Assembly: GCF_012932915.1 (NCBI RefSeq) | Contig: NZ_VCQU01000011.1 | Coordinates: 124,001 to 188,000 of the forward strand | Reading direction: 5' to 3' | DNA length: 64,000 nt | Origin: Antrihabitans stalactiti | GTDB taxonomy: Bacteria; Actinomycetota; Actinomycetes; Mycobacteriales; Mycobacteriaceae | Shown: positions 26,269-35,560 of the stretch, piece by piece | How the letters are laid out: each line of letters opens with the position of its first letter | Position numbering within the stretch: position 1 is the first letter of the stretch | Program-made: the position numbers and the translations under genes | The notes under the pieces: generated by a model | What the model saw: only the letters and a program-made list of their open reading frames with translations | Told to the model about the DNA's origin: nothing | The model's database searches: none

Positions 26269-28777
26269 CATTTCGGTTCCGGCAATGTCACTCGTCGTGC
26301 TGGTCGGGGTATCCGGCAGCGGCAAGTCGTCGTTCGCCGCAAAGCATTTCGCGCCGACGCAGGTGCTGTCGTCCGATTTCTGCCGCGGACTCGTCTCCGA
26401 CGACGAGATGGACCAAGCAGCAACATCGGACGCCTTCGACGTGTTGCACTACATCGCGCGGACCAGGTTGCGGCGCGGTCTGCTCACCGTCGTCGATGCG
26501 ACGAACGTTCAACGCGATGCTCGCAAGGGTTTGATCGATCTGGCCAAGGCCAACGACGTGCTGGTGGACGCGATCGTTCTCGATGTGCCGGACGAGGTCG
26601 CGATCGAACGGAACGCTGCGCGGCCCGACCGTGACTTCGGTCCGCATGTCATCCGTCGCCAGCACAAGGATCTTCGCCGGAGTCTCGGCACGATGGACCG
26701 AGAAGGGTTTCGCCGGGTCCATGTGTTGCGTGGCGTCGAAGAAATCGAGTCCGCGACGGTCGCCACCGAGAAGGCGTGGACCGACAAGCGCGAGCTGACC
26801 GGTCCGTTCGACATCATCGGTGACGTCCACGGCTGCCGCAGTGAGTTGGAATCTTTACTGCGCGAACTCGGTTGGGAAGTCTCCGCAGACGGCGCGCGGC
26901 ATCCGGAGGACCGGACCGCGGTGTTCGTCGGCGACCTCGTCGACCGCGGACCCGACACCCCCGGCGTGCTGCGCCTGGTCATGGGCATGGTGGAAGCCGG
27001 TACCGCGCTGTGCGTTTCGGGTAACCATGAGCAGAAGCTCGCGCGGGCGTTGAACGGACGCAAGGTGCGGGTCGCGCACGGACTTCAGGAATCGATGGAT
27101 CAGCTCGCGGCCGAGCCCGAGGAGTTCCAGCGGTCAGCACATGCATTCATCGACGGCCTGATCAGCCACTATCAGCTGGACGGAGGCAAGCTCGTAGTTG
27201 CGCACGCAGGGCTGAAGGAGGCCTATCACGGCCGCGCGTCGGGTCGGGTGCGCTCGTTCGCGTTGTACGGCGATACGACGGGCGAGACAGACGAGTACGG
27301 CTTTCCTGTCCGGTATCCATGGGCGAACGAGTACCGCGGTCGTGCGATGGTCGTGTACGGCCACACACCCGTGCCCGAGACCGAGTGGATCAACAACACG
27401 ATCTGCCTGGACACAGGAGTGGTGTTCGGCGGCAAGCTGACTGCACTGCGGTACCCGAGCCGCGAACTTGTTTCGGTCCCTGCTGAACAGGTGTGGTACG
27501 AATCGGTCCGGCCGTTCGGGAACGACGTCGTGCCACTGCGAGATCCGGGCATGCTGGCAATCGACGACGTCGCCGGAACGCGGCACATCGACGTTCGGCA
27601 CAACAACGGCCGGATCAAGGTTCGGGAGGAGAACGCCGCCGCCGCGCTGGAAATCGTCAGTAGATTCGCGGTCGACCCACGGTGGATGGTGTACCTGCCA
27701 CCGACCATGGCGCCGTCGGCCACGTCCAGCCTCGACGGCTACCTCGAGCATCCGGCAGAAGCGTTGGCAGAGTTCGCCAGTGCAGGTGTGACGCACGTGG
27801 TGTGCGAGGAGAAGCACATGGGGTCGCGCGCGATCCTTGTGTTGGCCCGCAACGCCGAGGCAGCCGCGAAGCGTTTCGGCAGCACCGACGGTACGACCGG
27901 TGTCGTCTACACCCGTACAGGTCGGCCGTTCTTCGACGACGCCGACACGATGGCGGAGCTGGTCGATCGAATGCGGCAGGCGTGCGGTCCACTGTTCGCC
28001 GACCTCGAAACAGACTGGCTCGCACTCGATTGCGAACTGCTGCCCTGGTCGGCGAAGGCGGAAGGGTTGATCCGCAGCCAGTACGCCGCCGTCGGTGCTG
28101 CGGCAGGCGCAGCCCTGCCCGACGCCATCGGCGTGCTCGAGGCTGCGTCCCGGCGCGGTCTCGATGTTGCGGCGTTGCTCGCAAAGACCAAGGGGCGGGC
28201 GGACAACGCGGCCCGCTTCACCGACGCCTATCGCCGCTATTGCTGGACGGTGACGGGTGTCGATGGCATCCGGGTCGCTCCATTTCAGGTTCTTGCCTGT
28301 GAGGGTCGGGCTACCGCGGTGACGGAGGCGCACTCGTGGCATCTGGAAAAGCTTGCGCTGCTGGACGACGACATCATCGCCACCACGAGGCACGTATACG
28401 TCGACCTCGCGAAACCGAGTTCTCGTGATGCCGCGGTCGAATGGTGGACGAGCCTCACCGAGTCCGGTGGCGAGGGGATGGTCGTCAAACCGTTGGGCAT
28501 CAGCGCTGCCGACGCCGCGGAACGGCGAATCCAGCCGGGGGTGAAGGTCCGCGGGCGCGAGTACCTCCGCATCATCTACGGACCCGACTACACCGATGCC
28601 CTTCCCGTCCTGCGTAATCGGATGCTCGGCCGGAAGCGGTCGATGGCGTTGCGCGAGCACGCGCTCGGCCTCGAGTCGCTGAGTCGGCTGGCGGAAGGCG
28701 AACCGCTGTGGCGCGTGCACGAGACGGTGTTCGCGGTGCTAGCGCTGGAATCTGAGCCAGTGGATCCGCGGCTATGA
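26261..28777 (+). CDS. pnkp: Polynucleotide kinase-phosphatase-ligase Pnkp
   Basis: This is an 838-residue bacterial RNA end-healing and sealing enzyme. The kinase domain has the P-loop GVSGSGKSS (16-24). The metallophosphatase domain has GDVHGC (about 187), GDLVDRG and GNHEQK. The C-terminal adenylyltransferase (ligase) domain has EEKHMGSRA, with nucleophile Lys518 and later motifs GGEGMVVKP. It heals 2',3'-cyclic phosphate and 5'-OH ends and, with Hen1, seals cleaved tRNA. All three active sites look intact. GTG 26261 overlaps hen1. The 3' end overlaps the convergent HxlR gene by 6 bp. Confidence 0.96.
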   Translation: MSDISVPAMSLVVLVGVSGSGKSSFAAKHFAPTQVLSSDFCRGLVSDDEMDQAATSDAFDVLHYIARTRLRRGLLTVVDATNVQRDARKGLIDLAKANDVLVDAIVLDVPDEVAIERNAARPDRDFGPHVIRRQHKDLRRSLGTMDREGFRRVHVLRGVEEIESATVATEKAWTDKRELTGPFDIIGDVHGCRSELESLLRELGWEVSADGARHPEDRTAVFVGDLVDRGPDTPGVLRLVMGMVEAGTALCVSGNHEQKLARALNGRKVRVAHGLQESMDQLAAEPEEFQRSAHAFIDGLISHYQLDGGKLVVAHAGLKEAYHGRASGRVRSFALYGDTTGETDEYGFPVRYPWANEYRGRAMVVYGHTPVPETEWINNTICLDTGVVFGGKLTALRYPSRELVSVPAEQVWYESVRPFGNDVVPLRDPGMLAIDDVAGTRHIDVRHNNGRIKVREENAAAALEIVSRFAVDPRWMVYLPPTMAPSATSSLDGYLEHPAEALAEFASAGVTHVVCEEKHMGSRAILVLARNAEAAAKRFGSTDGTTGVVYTRTGRPFFDDADTMAELVDRMRQACGPLFADLETDWLALDCELLPWSAKAEGLIRSQYAAVGAAAGAALPDAIGVLEAASRRGLDVAALLAKTKGRADNAARFTDAYRRYCWTVTGVDGIRVAPFQVLACEGRATAVTEAHSWHLEKLALLDDDIIATTRHVYVDLAKPSSRDAAVEWWTSLTESGGEGMVVKPLGISAADAAERRIQPGVKVRGREYLRIIYGPDYTDALPVLRNRMLGRKRSMALREHALGLESLSRLAEGEPLWRVHETVFAVLALESEPVDPRL

Positions 28778-29437
28778 GCTGGAAAGCGCGTCGCTGTACG
28801 GCACGGTGAAAGTGGCTGTGAAGTCGGCGAACAGTGCTCGCTCGCCGATGAGTTCGACCTCGGCGAGCGCAGCATCGGGCTCGAGAACGCCGGCGAGAAC
28901 GTCGCGAAAACCGAGTCCGCCGACAATGGTCAGGTCGGGGTCTGGGTGCGCGCCCTCCCCGACCGTGACCGCGTCTCCTGCGACGGTCGCATGCGCGACG
29001 GCGGGACCCACCCTGACCTCGTAGGTCACCGGCGTGCGGCGTGGAGGAGCGGCGCCCTGCGCGGCGACGCGCAGCGAGCCCACCAACGAGGCGTTCGTGA
29101 CGACCTCGCCCTCGCGTGGCTCCCTCATCCCCGCAGCTCCCCAGCGCGCCAATGCGTCGAGTGCGGGCACGAGCTCCTCGGCCCGCGGGGTGATCCGGTA
29201 GACCACCGACCGGTCGGACCCGGCGCGCGCCTCGCGGACGACAAGGCCGTCGTCTTCGAGCTCCTTGAGCCGATTCGCCAGCACACTGGTCGGGATCCCG
29301 GGCAGCCCGGCGAGCAGGTCGGAATAGCGCCGCGGACCGACCAGCAGGTCACGAAGAACGAGAATCGTCCAGCGCTGCCCGATCACTTCCGCGGCGCGCG
29401 CCAGTCCACAGAACTGCCCGTACTCACGCGTCCGCAT
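28772..29437 (-). CDS. HxlR family regulator with C-terminal SCP2-like domain
   Basis: This is a 221-residue regulator. The N-terminal winged helix (about 5-100) has CGLARAAEVIGQRWTILVLRD, the HxlR hallmark with a redox- or aldehyde-reactive type Cys near the start. A C-terminal region (about 120-220) with TIVGGLGFRDVLAG resembles an SCP2/sterol-carrier fold, a common actinobacterial arrangement. ATG 29437 was chosen because the HxlR domain begins there. It is divergent from a RibD-C/ABM gene pair, and the intergenic region contains a nested dyad that is a likely operator. Confidence 0.86.
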   Translation of the reverse strand: MRTREYGQFCGLARAAEVIGQRWTILVLRDLLVGPRRYSDLLAGLPGIPTSVLANRLKELEDDGLVVREARAGSDRSVVYRITPRAEELVPALDALARWGAAGMREPREGEVVTNASLVGSLRVAAQGAAPPRRTPVTYEVRVGPAVAHATVAGDAVTVGEGAHPDPDLTIVGGLGFRDVLAGVLEPDAALAEVELIGERALFADFTATFTVPYSDALSSS

Positions 29438-29451
29438 ATCTTCATGGTAGC

Positions 29452-29497
29452 GGGTTGCTTCGTTCAAGCAAGTGTGCTTGCCTAAATGAAGTAACCC
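29452..29497. promoter_or_regulatory. Nested dyad, probable HxlR operator
   Basis: Between the divergent hxlR and RibD-like genes lie outer arms GGGTTGCTTC and GAAGTAACCC (nine of ten pair) around a perfect inner repeat CAAGCA-AGTG-TGCTTG (29465-29480). Two-fold symmetry over 46 bp fits a dimeric or tetrameric winged-helix regulator controlling both promoters. Confidence 0.6.
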
Positions 29498-29516
29498 TGA
29501 AGACAGGAGCGATGAG

Positions 29517-30083
29517 ATGGCAACGACACTGACGGTCGACCTCTTCATTTCGGTCGACGGCTGGGCGGGTTCCGACGGGCTGCCGGGATACTTCGGCTAC
29601 CTAGGACCAGAGCTCGCGGAATGGATCGACACGAATTCCGGCGCAGAACAGGTCTCGATCATGGGGCGGCGAACCTACGAAATCATGGCTTCGCTACCCG
29701 AGGAGCACCGCGACGAGGGGTACGAGCAGCTGAGTCGGCAGCCGACCGTGGTCTTCTCCCGGACCCTCACCCAGGTGGATTGGCCGAACGCCACGATCTG
29801 CCGGGACGACCCCGCCGACGAGATTCGGCGGTTGAAAGCAGAGGGCGATCTGCCGTTGCGGACAATCGGAAGTCTCTCGGTGGCACAACAACTGCTCGCC
29901 GCGGGCGTCGTCGACACGCTCCGCCTCATGACCTTCCCACTTCTCGCCGGTGAAGCCGGTCGCGAACCTGCCTTCGCGAACGTCGCGTCTGCCGATCTGG
30001 AACTGGTCGACCACCGCGTCCTCGACCGGCGGGTGCTCTTGCTGGAATACCGCCCGACTGGCAAAGACATCCCAAGAGCCTGA
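29517..30083 (+). CDS. Dihydrofolate reductase-like (RibD C-terminal) family protein
   Basis: This 188-residue RibD_C/DHFR-fold protein shows LTVDLFISVDGWAG at the N-terminus, IMGRRTYEIM, and the C-terminal IGSLSVAQQLLAAGVVDTLRLMTFPLLAGE. NADPH-dependent reductase activity is expected for the fold, but stand-alone members like this are uncharacterised. AGACAGGAG precedes ATG 29517. It forms a two-gene unit with the ABM protein 18 bp downstream, probably controlled by the divergent HxlR regulator. Confidence 0.86.
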   Translation: MATTLTVDLFISVDGWAGSDGLPGYFGYLGPELAEWIDTNSGAEQVSIMGRRTYEIMASLPEEHRDEGYEQLSRQPTVVFSRTLTQVDWPNATICRDDPADEIRRLKAEGDLPLRTIGSLSVAQQLLAAGVVDTLRLMTFPLLAGEAGREPAFANVASADLELVDHRVLDRRVLLLEYRPTGKDIPRA

Positions 30084-30101
30084 CAACAAGGAGCACACAA
30101 C

Positions 30102-30395
30102 ATGGTCATCGTCGCAGGTCACATCACCGTCGACCCCTCCCGACGCGAGTCCTACCTTGCAGGCGGCGTCCGCATCCTCGAAATCGCCCGCGCCGCACAG
30201 GGTTGCCTCGACATCTCTTTCGGCGCCGACCTGATCGACCCGAGCCGTATCAACCTCTTCGAACGCTGGGAGTCTCGGGAGGCCCTCGACACCTTCCGCA
30301 CCAGCGGCGGAGCGAGCGACGAGCAACCAGACGCACGACTCGCCGTGTCGGTCGAGGAATACGACATTGCCGAGGTGCGGCCGCTGTTCGGGTGA
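30102..30395 (+). CDS. Antibiotic biosynthesis monooxygenase family protein
   Basis: This 97-residue ABM-fold protein has VIVAGHITVDPSRRESYL, the central GCLDISFGADLIDPSRI and LFERWESREALDTF, typical of YgiN-like quinol monooxygenases. AACAAGGAG precedes ATG 30102. It sits 18 bp after the RibD-like gene in an HxlR-controlled pair, which suggests a shared response to a reactive aromatic or quinone compound; this is inference. It is convergent with the LuxR regulator, with an 8-bp gap. Confidence 0.84.
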   Translation: MVIVAGHITVDPSRRESYLAGGVRILEIARAAQGCLDISFGADLIDPSRINLFERWESREALDTFRTSGGASDEQPDARLAVSVEEYDIAEVRPLFG

Positions 30396-30402
30396 CCGCC
30401 GA

Positions 30403-32676
30403 CTAGGCCGCGAACGTCATCGCGAATTCGCGTGCCTCTCGCCGTGTTCCGACGCCGAGTTTGCCGAGGATCGACGAAACGTGGTGGTCCACCGTTCTGA
30501 CGGAGAGAAACAACCGCTTGGCGATCTCGGCGTTGGTGTATCCCTCGGCGAGGAGTTCGAGCACGTCAGCTTGCCGCGAGGTCAATCCGGCAGGGTGCGA
30601 ACGGGTCGCACGCCGCGGACCGCGTGGGATCGATCGCACACCCGCGCCACGCAATTTGCGGCGCAGGGCGGCCGCGGCAGCTACGGCACCCAACTCGTCG
30701 AGGGCAAGCAGCGCCCGGCGCGACAACTGGTCGTCGCCGGATTCGGCAAGTTCCAGGGCTCGCTCGTATGGGTCGCCGATGCGCTCCCACTCGGTCGCCG
30801 CAGTCCGCCAATCACCGCAGATCCCCGCCGCCCATGGCTGGACGTCCGTGGTGGCCTCGATTCCGGCACGAGCGCAGTACCGAAGGGCCTCGCCCCAGGC
30901 CGCGTCGCGCCCGCTGTGCTCGCGGACGAGTTCGGCCAGGTCGACGCGGTCCGCAAGCCACGCGTACTCGGCGAGCGCGGCGCCGGCCAATGCCATCGCG
31001 GCCCGCGCACCCCGCCCGACAGCATCCTCGAACGCACTGACCAATTCGTCCGCGACGTCGTGGCCGAGTCGCGCCCGGACCCGCAGCTGTGTGGCGTCGC
31101 TCAGATCGCCCCGGCGGATCCGAAGCTGCGCCCGATAGCCGTCCAATTCGCCCGCCTGCGAGGCGGATCCCGCGACGAGCAACCCCTCGAGTCCGTCGAG
31201 GTCAGATTTGGCATACAGCAGCTCGGCCAGCCGCAACTGACCGTCGGCGATCTGCTCGCTGTGCCCATGCTTCCGGGCGAGGTCGAGCCCGGCGTGGACC
31301 TCACCGTTGTGAATGAGGCACAGCGCGATCAGATCGCTCCGATTGGCTTGGTTGGCGAGTTCGAGGGCACGGCCCAAGACCGTCGCCGCGTCGGGATCAC
31401 CGACGAGGGCCAGTAAAGCTCCGAGGTTGGCCAGACTCGCCGCGTCGCCGTGCGCTGCGGCATCCCGCGCCACCGACAACGCATCGGCGGTGTAGCCGTG
31501 CTGGTAGTAGTGCCGCGACAACCTGATCTCGGACTCGATGACCGCGACGGGATCACCCGCCTCGATATGGCGCAGTACAGCCTCGTGAGCTGTGTCGACT
31601 GCCTCTGCATAGCGTTGGTTGGCGCTCAGCGCCTGGGCATAATCGTCGAGAACGTCGTCGCCGTTGAGCAAAGCCACCTCGAAGAACTCGACAGCCTGGG
31701 CACCGTCGGACTGTCGCGCCGCCGCGGCAGCGAATCGACGCAGGGTTTCCGCGTCGTTCGCGGCAATGGCATGCCGAACCAGCCGAGGGAGATCACGATG
31801 CGCGTGGCTGCTCAAAAACGCACCGACGACATCGCGATGCAAAACGCGGCGACGCAACCCCGACAGATTCGCCTCGATCGCACGGCGCACGATGTCGTAT
31901 CGAAAAACCAGGCCGCCATCGCGCACGTCGAGGATTCCCGCCTCCTCGGCAGGGGCGACAACGTCGAGCGAACCGCCGAGCAGGCATTCGGCAACGTCGA
32001 ATTCGACGACGGACGTCAGCACCGACAGCCGCTCCAATGCATCGATGCAGTCGAGCCCCCGGATCGATGCCCGCACAGCGTCGACAACCGTGGCAGGCAA
32101 GGCCGAATGGGGTGCTGCGTCAAGCATTTCGGTGACGAAGAACGGGTTCCCGCCGGTCAGCTCGTGCAAGGCCGCAGCGTCCCAATGCGAGCCCACCGCC
32201 AGCTCGGCGACCGCGTTCACCGACAGCCCGTCGACGCTGACCCGGCGCACTGGCAGCCCGCCGAGCCCGCTGCCGCGCGTCGTGACGACGACCAGCACAG
32301 GCGCGTCTTCGATCCGTCGGACCACGTACGCCAACAGGTCGAGCGTCGCTTCGTCGGCCCAGTGCACGTCCTCGATGATCAGCAGAGTCGGTCCGGACCG
32401 TCGTAGCTCGGCGACGATCTCATCGAAGTCACCTGGCAGTCCAGCATCGCGGAACGGTCCGAGCGGTCGGCGCACATGCAGGTCGTCGCACGCGCCGAAC
32501 AGGACGGTGCCCGCCCCAACCGAATCTCGAAAAGCCTTGACGACAGCAGTCTTTCCCATGCCCGCTGCCCCGGTCACAGCCACGGCGGACCCGACACCAT
32601 TGGTGGCGTCGATCCATTTCGCCGCAAGCACGCCAAGCACCTGCGAGCGCTCCTGCAAACGATTCGGAACAGTCAT
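30403..32676 (-). CDS. Large AAA-ATPase LuxR family regulator (LAL type)
   Basis: This is a 757-residue LAL-type regulator. An N-terminal AAA/NACHT-like ATPase has the Walker A motif GAAGMGKT (about 34-41) and Walker B-like LLIIEDVHWAD. A long helical TPR-like middle follows (about 320-660). A C-terminal LuxR HTH (about 690-755) contains LTSRQADVLELLAEGYTN. Such proteins bind ATP and an effector and activate transcription. ATG 32676 is divergent from the molybdopterin oxidoreductase gene 91 bp away, a likely target. The effector is unknown. Confidence 0.88.
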   Translation of the reverse strand: MTVPNRLQERSQVLGVLAAKWIDATNGVGSAVAVTGAAGMGKTAVVKAFRDSVGAGTVLFGACDDLHVRRPLGPFRDAGLPGDFDEIVAELRRSGPTLLIIEDVHWADEATLDLLAYVVRRIEDAPVLVVVTTRGSGLGGLPVRRVSVDGLSVNAVAELAVGSHWDAAALHELTGGNPFFVTEMLDAAPHSALPATVVDAVRASIRGLDCIDALERLSVLTSVVEFDVAECLLGGSLDVVAPAEEAGILDVRDGGLVFRYDIVRRAIEANLSGLRRRVLHRDVVGAFLSSHAHRDLPRLVRHAIAANDAETLRRFAAAAARQSDGAQAVEFFEVALLNGDDVLDDYAQALSANQRYAEAVDTAHEAVLRHIEAGDPVAVIESEIRLSRHYYQHGYTADALSVARDAAAHGDAASLANLGALLALVGDPDAATVLGRALELANQANRSDLIALCLIHNGEVHAGLDLARKHGHSEQIADGQLRLAELLYAKSDLDGLEGLLVAGSASQAGELDGYRAQLRIRRGDLSDATQLRVRARLGHDVADELVSAFEDAVGRGARAAMALAGAALAEYAWLADRVDLAELVREHSGRDAAWGEALRYCARAGIEATTDVQPWAAGICGDWRTAATEWERIGDPYERALELAESGDDQLSRRALLALDELGAVAAAAALRRKLRGAGVRSIPRGPRRATRSHPAGLTSRQADVLELLAEGYTNAEIAKRLFLSVRTVDHHVSSILGKLGVGTRREAREFAMTFAA

Positions 32677-32767
32677 GCCCCTAGCGTGCTGGCTACGAAC
32701 GGCAGAGTCTGTCAGCAGCTTGATGCTGGAACTGTCGGGGAGCCGACATTTGGGTGAGTATGGACCC

Positions 32768-34915
32768 ATGACCACAGCAACTCGGACCTGTCCGTTGTGC
32801 GAGGCGGTATGCGGCCTCACTCTGACGCTCTCGGACGACCATCGCGTGCTCTCCGTAAAGGGCGACCGCGACGACCCGTTCAGCAAGGGCTTCATCTGCC
32901 CGAAGGGTGCGAGCCTCGGGCACCTCGACGAAGACCCGGACGTACTGACCGAGCCGATGATTCGTGAGGGTACGACCTGGCGGTCAGCCACGTGGGACGA
33001 GGCTTTCGCGGCTGTCGCCGACGGGCTCGGCAAGGTGATCGCCGAACACAGCCGACGATCGCTGGCGCTGTATCTGGGCAACCCGAACGCGCACACGATG
33101 GCGGGCCAGTTGTACGGGACGCCGCTGATTCGCGCCCTCGGGACGCGAAACATCTTCTCCGCGAGCACTGCAGATCAGATGCCGAAGCAAGTGGCAAGCG
33201 GATTCATGTTCGGCGATCCCTTGACCGTCGCGGTTCCCGACCTGGACCGCACCGATTACCTGCTGATGCTCGGTGCAAATCCGCTCGAGTCCAACGGATC
33301 ACTGTGCACCGCGCCGGATTTCCCGGGCCGGTTGAAAGCGATTCGACGCCGCGGCGGCAAAGTGGTGGTCATCGATCCCCGTCGCACCCGGACCGCGAAT
33401 CTCGCAGATGAGCACGTGTTCATCAAGCCCGGCGCCGACCCCTATCTCCTGTTCGCGATAGTGAATGTTCTGTTCGCCGAAGACCTCACCGCGGTGAACC
33501 TGGACGTCGATGGCATCGATGAGGTCCGGGCGGCCGCGGAACCGTTCACTCCCGACGCAGTCGCCGCGCGGACCGGTGTCGACGCAACGGTGATCGTGCG
33601 GCTGGCTCGCGAACTGGCCGAGGCAAAGACGGCGGCGGTCTATGCCCGGATCGGAACTTGCACGGCCGAATTCGGCACGTTGGCGCAGTGGCTCGTCGAC
33701 GTGATCAACGTCTTGACCGGCAACCTGGACCGCCCAGGCGGCGCGATGTTCGCCAACCCGGCTGCTCCACCGCCGCGTCGCACCCGCCCGTTCACCACGG
33801 GCCGGTGGACGAGCCGCGTGCGTGGCCTCCCCGAGACGATGGGCGAACTGCCGATCGCCACGCTGGCCGACGAAATCGAGACGCCTGGCGACGGACAGGT
33901 CCGTGGCGTGGTGACCGTCGCAGGCAATCCCGTGTTGTCGGCGCCGAGCGGTCCGCGCATCGATGCCGCGCTGGCGAAGGTCGACTTCATGGTCAGCGTC
34001 GACCGCTATATCAACGAAACCACCCGGCATGCGAACGTCATCCTGCCGCCGCCGCGCACCACCCAGTCGGGGCATTACGACTTCGCGCTGCTCGCCTTCG
34101 CTGTCCGCAACTACACCCGCTACTCGCCACCGATCGCGCCATTGGGCGATCGGCCTTCGGAGAGCGAGATTTTGGCCAGGCTGGCAATGATCGCCGGCGG
34201 CGAGGACGGCGATCCGATGGCGGTCGACGAACTGATCATCGCTGGAACGCTGCACAAAGCCGGAGTCGGGAATCGTGCCGATTTGATCGGTAACTCAGGT
34301 GCCGAACTGCGCCTGGACTTGATGCTCCGCACCGGACCCTACGGTGAATGGAACGGGGGCGACCTGTCCCTGCAGAAGCTGCTCGACAATCCACATGGCA
34401 TCGACCTCGGACCACTGCAGCCGCAACTGCCGCAGCGACTGGTGACCGCGTCCGGGAGGGTCGAATTGGCGCCGCCCAAGTTGCTCGACGACGTCGACCG
34501 CCTTCGGTCCGGGCTGGACCAGCAGCAACCGGAGATCGTGCTGATCGGACGCAGGCAATTGCGGTCCAACAACAGCTGGATGCACAACGTCGGCACGCTG
34601 GTCGGCGGCTCCAACAAGTGCACGCTGGTGATGAATCCGATCGACATCGACCGACTCGGTATCGACGGCGACGCCGTAATCAAGTCCGCGGCAGGCGAAC
34701 TGACCGTGCCCACCGAGGCATCGGACGCGATCATGCCCGGAGTTGTCAGCCTGCCCCACGGTTGGGGACACGTCGGCGGAACCCGCACGGTCGCCGCCGC
34801 GCACGCCGGCGTCAACGCGAACACCCTCACCGACGATTCGATCGTCGACGTGCTATCCGGCAACGCGGTATTCAACGGCGTGCCCGTCACGGTCGGGCCG
34901 GTGGCGGTGGGCTAG
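32768..34915 (+). CDS. Molybdopterin-dependent oxidoreductase (formate dehydrogenase/nitrate reductase-like)
   Basis: This 715-residue enzyme binds bis-MGD. The N-terminal 4Fe-4S ligands are Cys8, Cys11, Cys15 and Cys44. A molybdopterin domain follows (MLGANPLESNGSL, VVVIDPRRTRTANLADEHV), and then the C-terminal molydopterin dinucleotide-binding domain (about 570-700; SNNSWMHNV, LPHGWGH). No Tat signal is visible, so it is cytoplasmic. The substrate cannot be read; the ASTADQMPKQ segment corresponds to the Mo-ligand region and lacks Cys or Sec. It is divergent from a LuxR regulator and ends 7 bp before a family-1 palindrome. Confidence 0.9.
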   Translation: MTTATRTCPLCEAVCGLTLTLSDDHRVLSVKGDRDDPFSKGFICPKGASLGHLDEDPDVLTEPMIREGTTWRSATWDEAFAAVADGLGKVIAEHSRRSLALYLGNPNAHTMAGQLYGTPLIRALGTRNIFSASTADQMPKQVASGFMFGDPLTVAVPDLDRTDYLLMLGANPLESNGSLCTAPDFPGRLKAIRRRGGKVVVIDPRRTRTANLADEHVFIKPGADPYLLFAIVNVLFAEDLTAVNLDVDGIDEVRAAAEPFTPDAVAARTGVDATVIVRLARELAEAKTAAVYARIGTCTAEFGTLAQWLVDVINVLTGNLDRPGGAMFANPAAPPPRRTRPFTTGRWTSRVRGLPETMGELPIATLADEIETPGDGQVRGVVTVAGNPVLSAPSGPRIDAALAKVDFMVSVDRYINETTRHANVILPPPRTTQSGHYDFALLAFAVRNYTRYSPPIAPLGDRPSESEILARLAMIAGGEDGDPMAVDELIIAGTLHKAGVGNRADLIGNSGAELRLDLMLRTGPYGEWNGGDLSLQKLLDNPHGIDLGPLQPQLPQRLVTASGRVELAPPKLLDDVDRLRSGLDQQQPEIVLIGRRQLRSNNSWMHNVGTLVGGSNKCTLVMNPIDIDRLGIDGDAVIKSAAGELTVPTEASDAIMPGVVSLPHGWGHVGGTRTVAAAHAGVNANTLTDDSIVDVLSGNAVFNGVPVTVGPVAVG

Positions 34916-34922
34916 ACCACCT

Positions 34923-34964
34923 CGTGAGTCTTTTTGGAGTCCCTGGACTCGCAAAAGACTCACG
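34923..34964. terminator. 42-bp palindrome between convergent genes (family 1, copy 2)
   Basis: The arms CGTGAGTCTTTTTGGAGTCC and their near-complement pair with two mismatches around a CT loop. The element lies 7 bp after the oxidoreductase stop and 20 bp from the end of the convergent AMP-binding-like gene, so it may terminate transcription from both sides. Confidence 0.72.
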
Positions 34965-34984
34965 AGGGTTGGGGCGCGCGGGTG

Positions 34985-35419
34985 TTAGGCGCCTTCGATA
35001 ATTCCGTGCTGCTCGGGGGCGCTCCACCGCAGTTCCGCCAGCGACCGCGCCCATAGCGCGCCACCGCGGTCGCGGACGGTGAGCGGCCCTGGCCACTGCT
35101 CATCGCATTCGCGCTCGATGTCGGGGTTGTCGAGCTCGAGCCAATGCACTGAGCTCGGCAGGGGTGCAGAGTACGGCGCGATGGTGATGCCGAGGTCGGC
35201 GCGCGCGTTCGCGATGGTCGCGAGAATCCGGTCGCGCGGCATCAGCGGGTCGATGTGCACTACGTCGCCGCCGAGCTTTGCGACAGCACGATGCGCAAGG
35301 ACCGACTCTCCTCGGCCGCCGAGCGCGAGCACAACGGAAACGCCGGGTCCGACGCCATAGGCGATCAACATGCGCGCGAGCTGGTTCGAACGACGGTCGA
35401 TGTCAGAGGGCCTGGTCAT
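34985..35419 (-). CDS. Stand-alone fragment of an AMP-binding/adenylation N-terminal domain
   Basis: This is a 144-residue protein. It matches only the first part of an acyl-CoA synthetase/NRPS adenylation domain: RSNQLARMLIAYGVGPGVSV, AVAKLGGDVVHIDPLMPRDRI and ARADLGITI. The P-loop, ATP-binding and lysine-containing C-terminal motifs are absent, so adenylation activity is not expected. AAGGAGG precedes ATG 35419, and the last 45 residues are unlike the family, so it looks like an expressed short protein rather than debris. Related short actinobacterial proteins (TIGR03089 type) are longer. Function unknown. Confidence 0.62.
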   Translation of the reverse strand: MTRPSDIDRRSNQLARMLIAYGVGPGVSVVLALGGRGESVLAHRAVAKLGGDVVHIDPLMPRDRILATIANARADLGITIAPYSAPLPSSVHWLELDNPDIERECDEQWPGPLTVRDRGGALWARSLAELRWSAPEQHGIIEGA

Positions 35420-35560
35420 CGGAGCCTCCTTGATTGGCTTGCTCTACGTAGAACGCCCAGCGCACCTGATGGCTTCCGTGGTGGACTACTTATTTATTCG
35501 TTGCAGATAGCTCGAAGGTTCACACGAAGCTGCAGCTTCATGAACGAAAGGCTGTGGAGC

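Noticed and set aside
31664-32767. N-terminal extension of the molybdopterin oxidoreductase frame into the upstream regulator gene
   Set aside because: The extension lies opposite the LuxR regulator coding sequence. The iron-sulfur domain begins naturally at ATG 32768.
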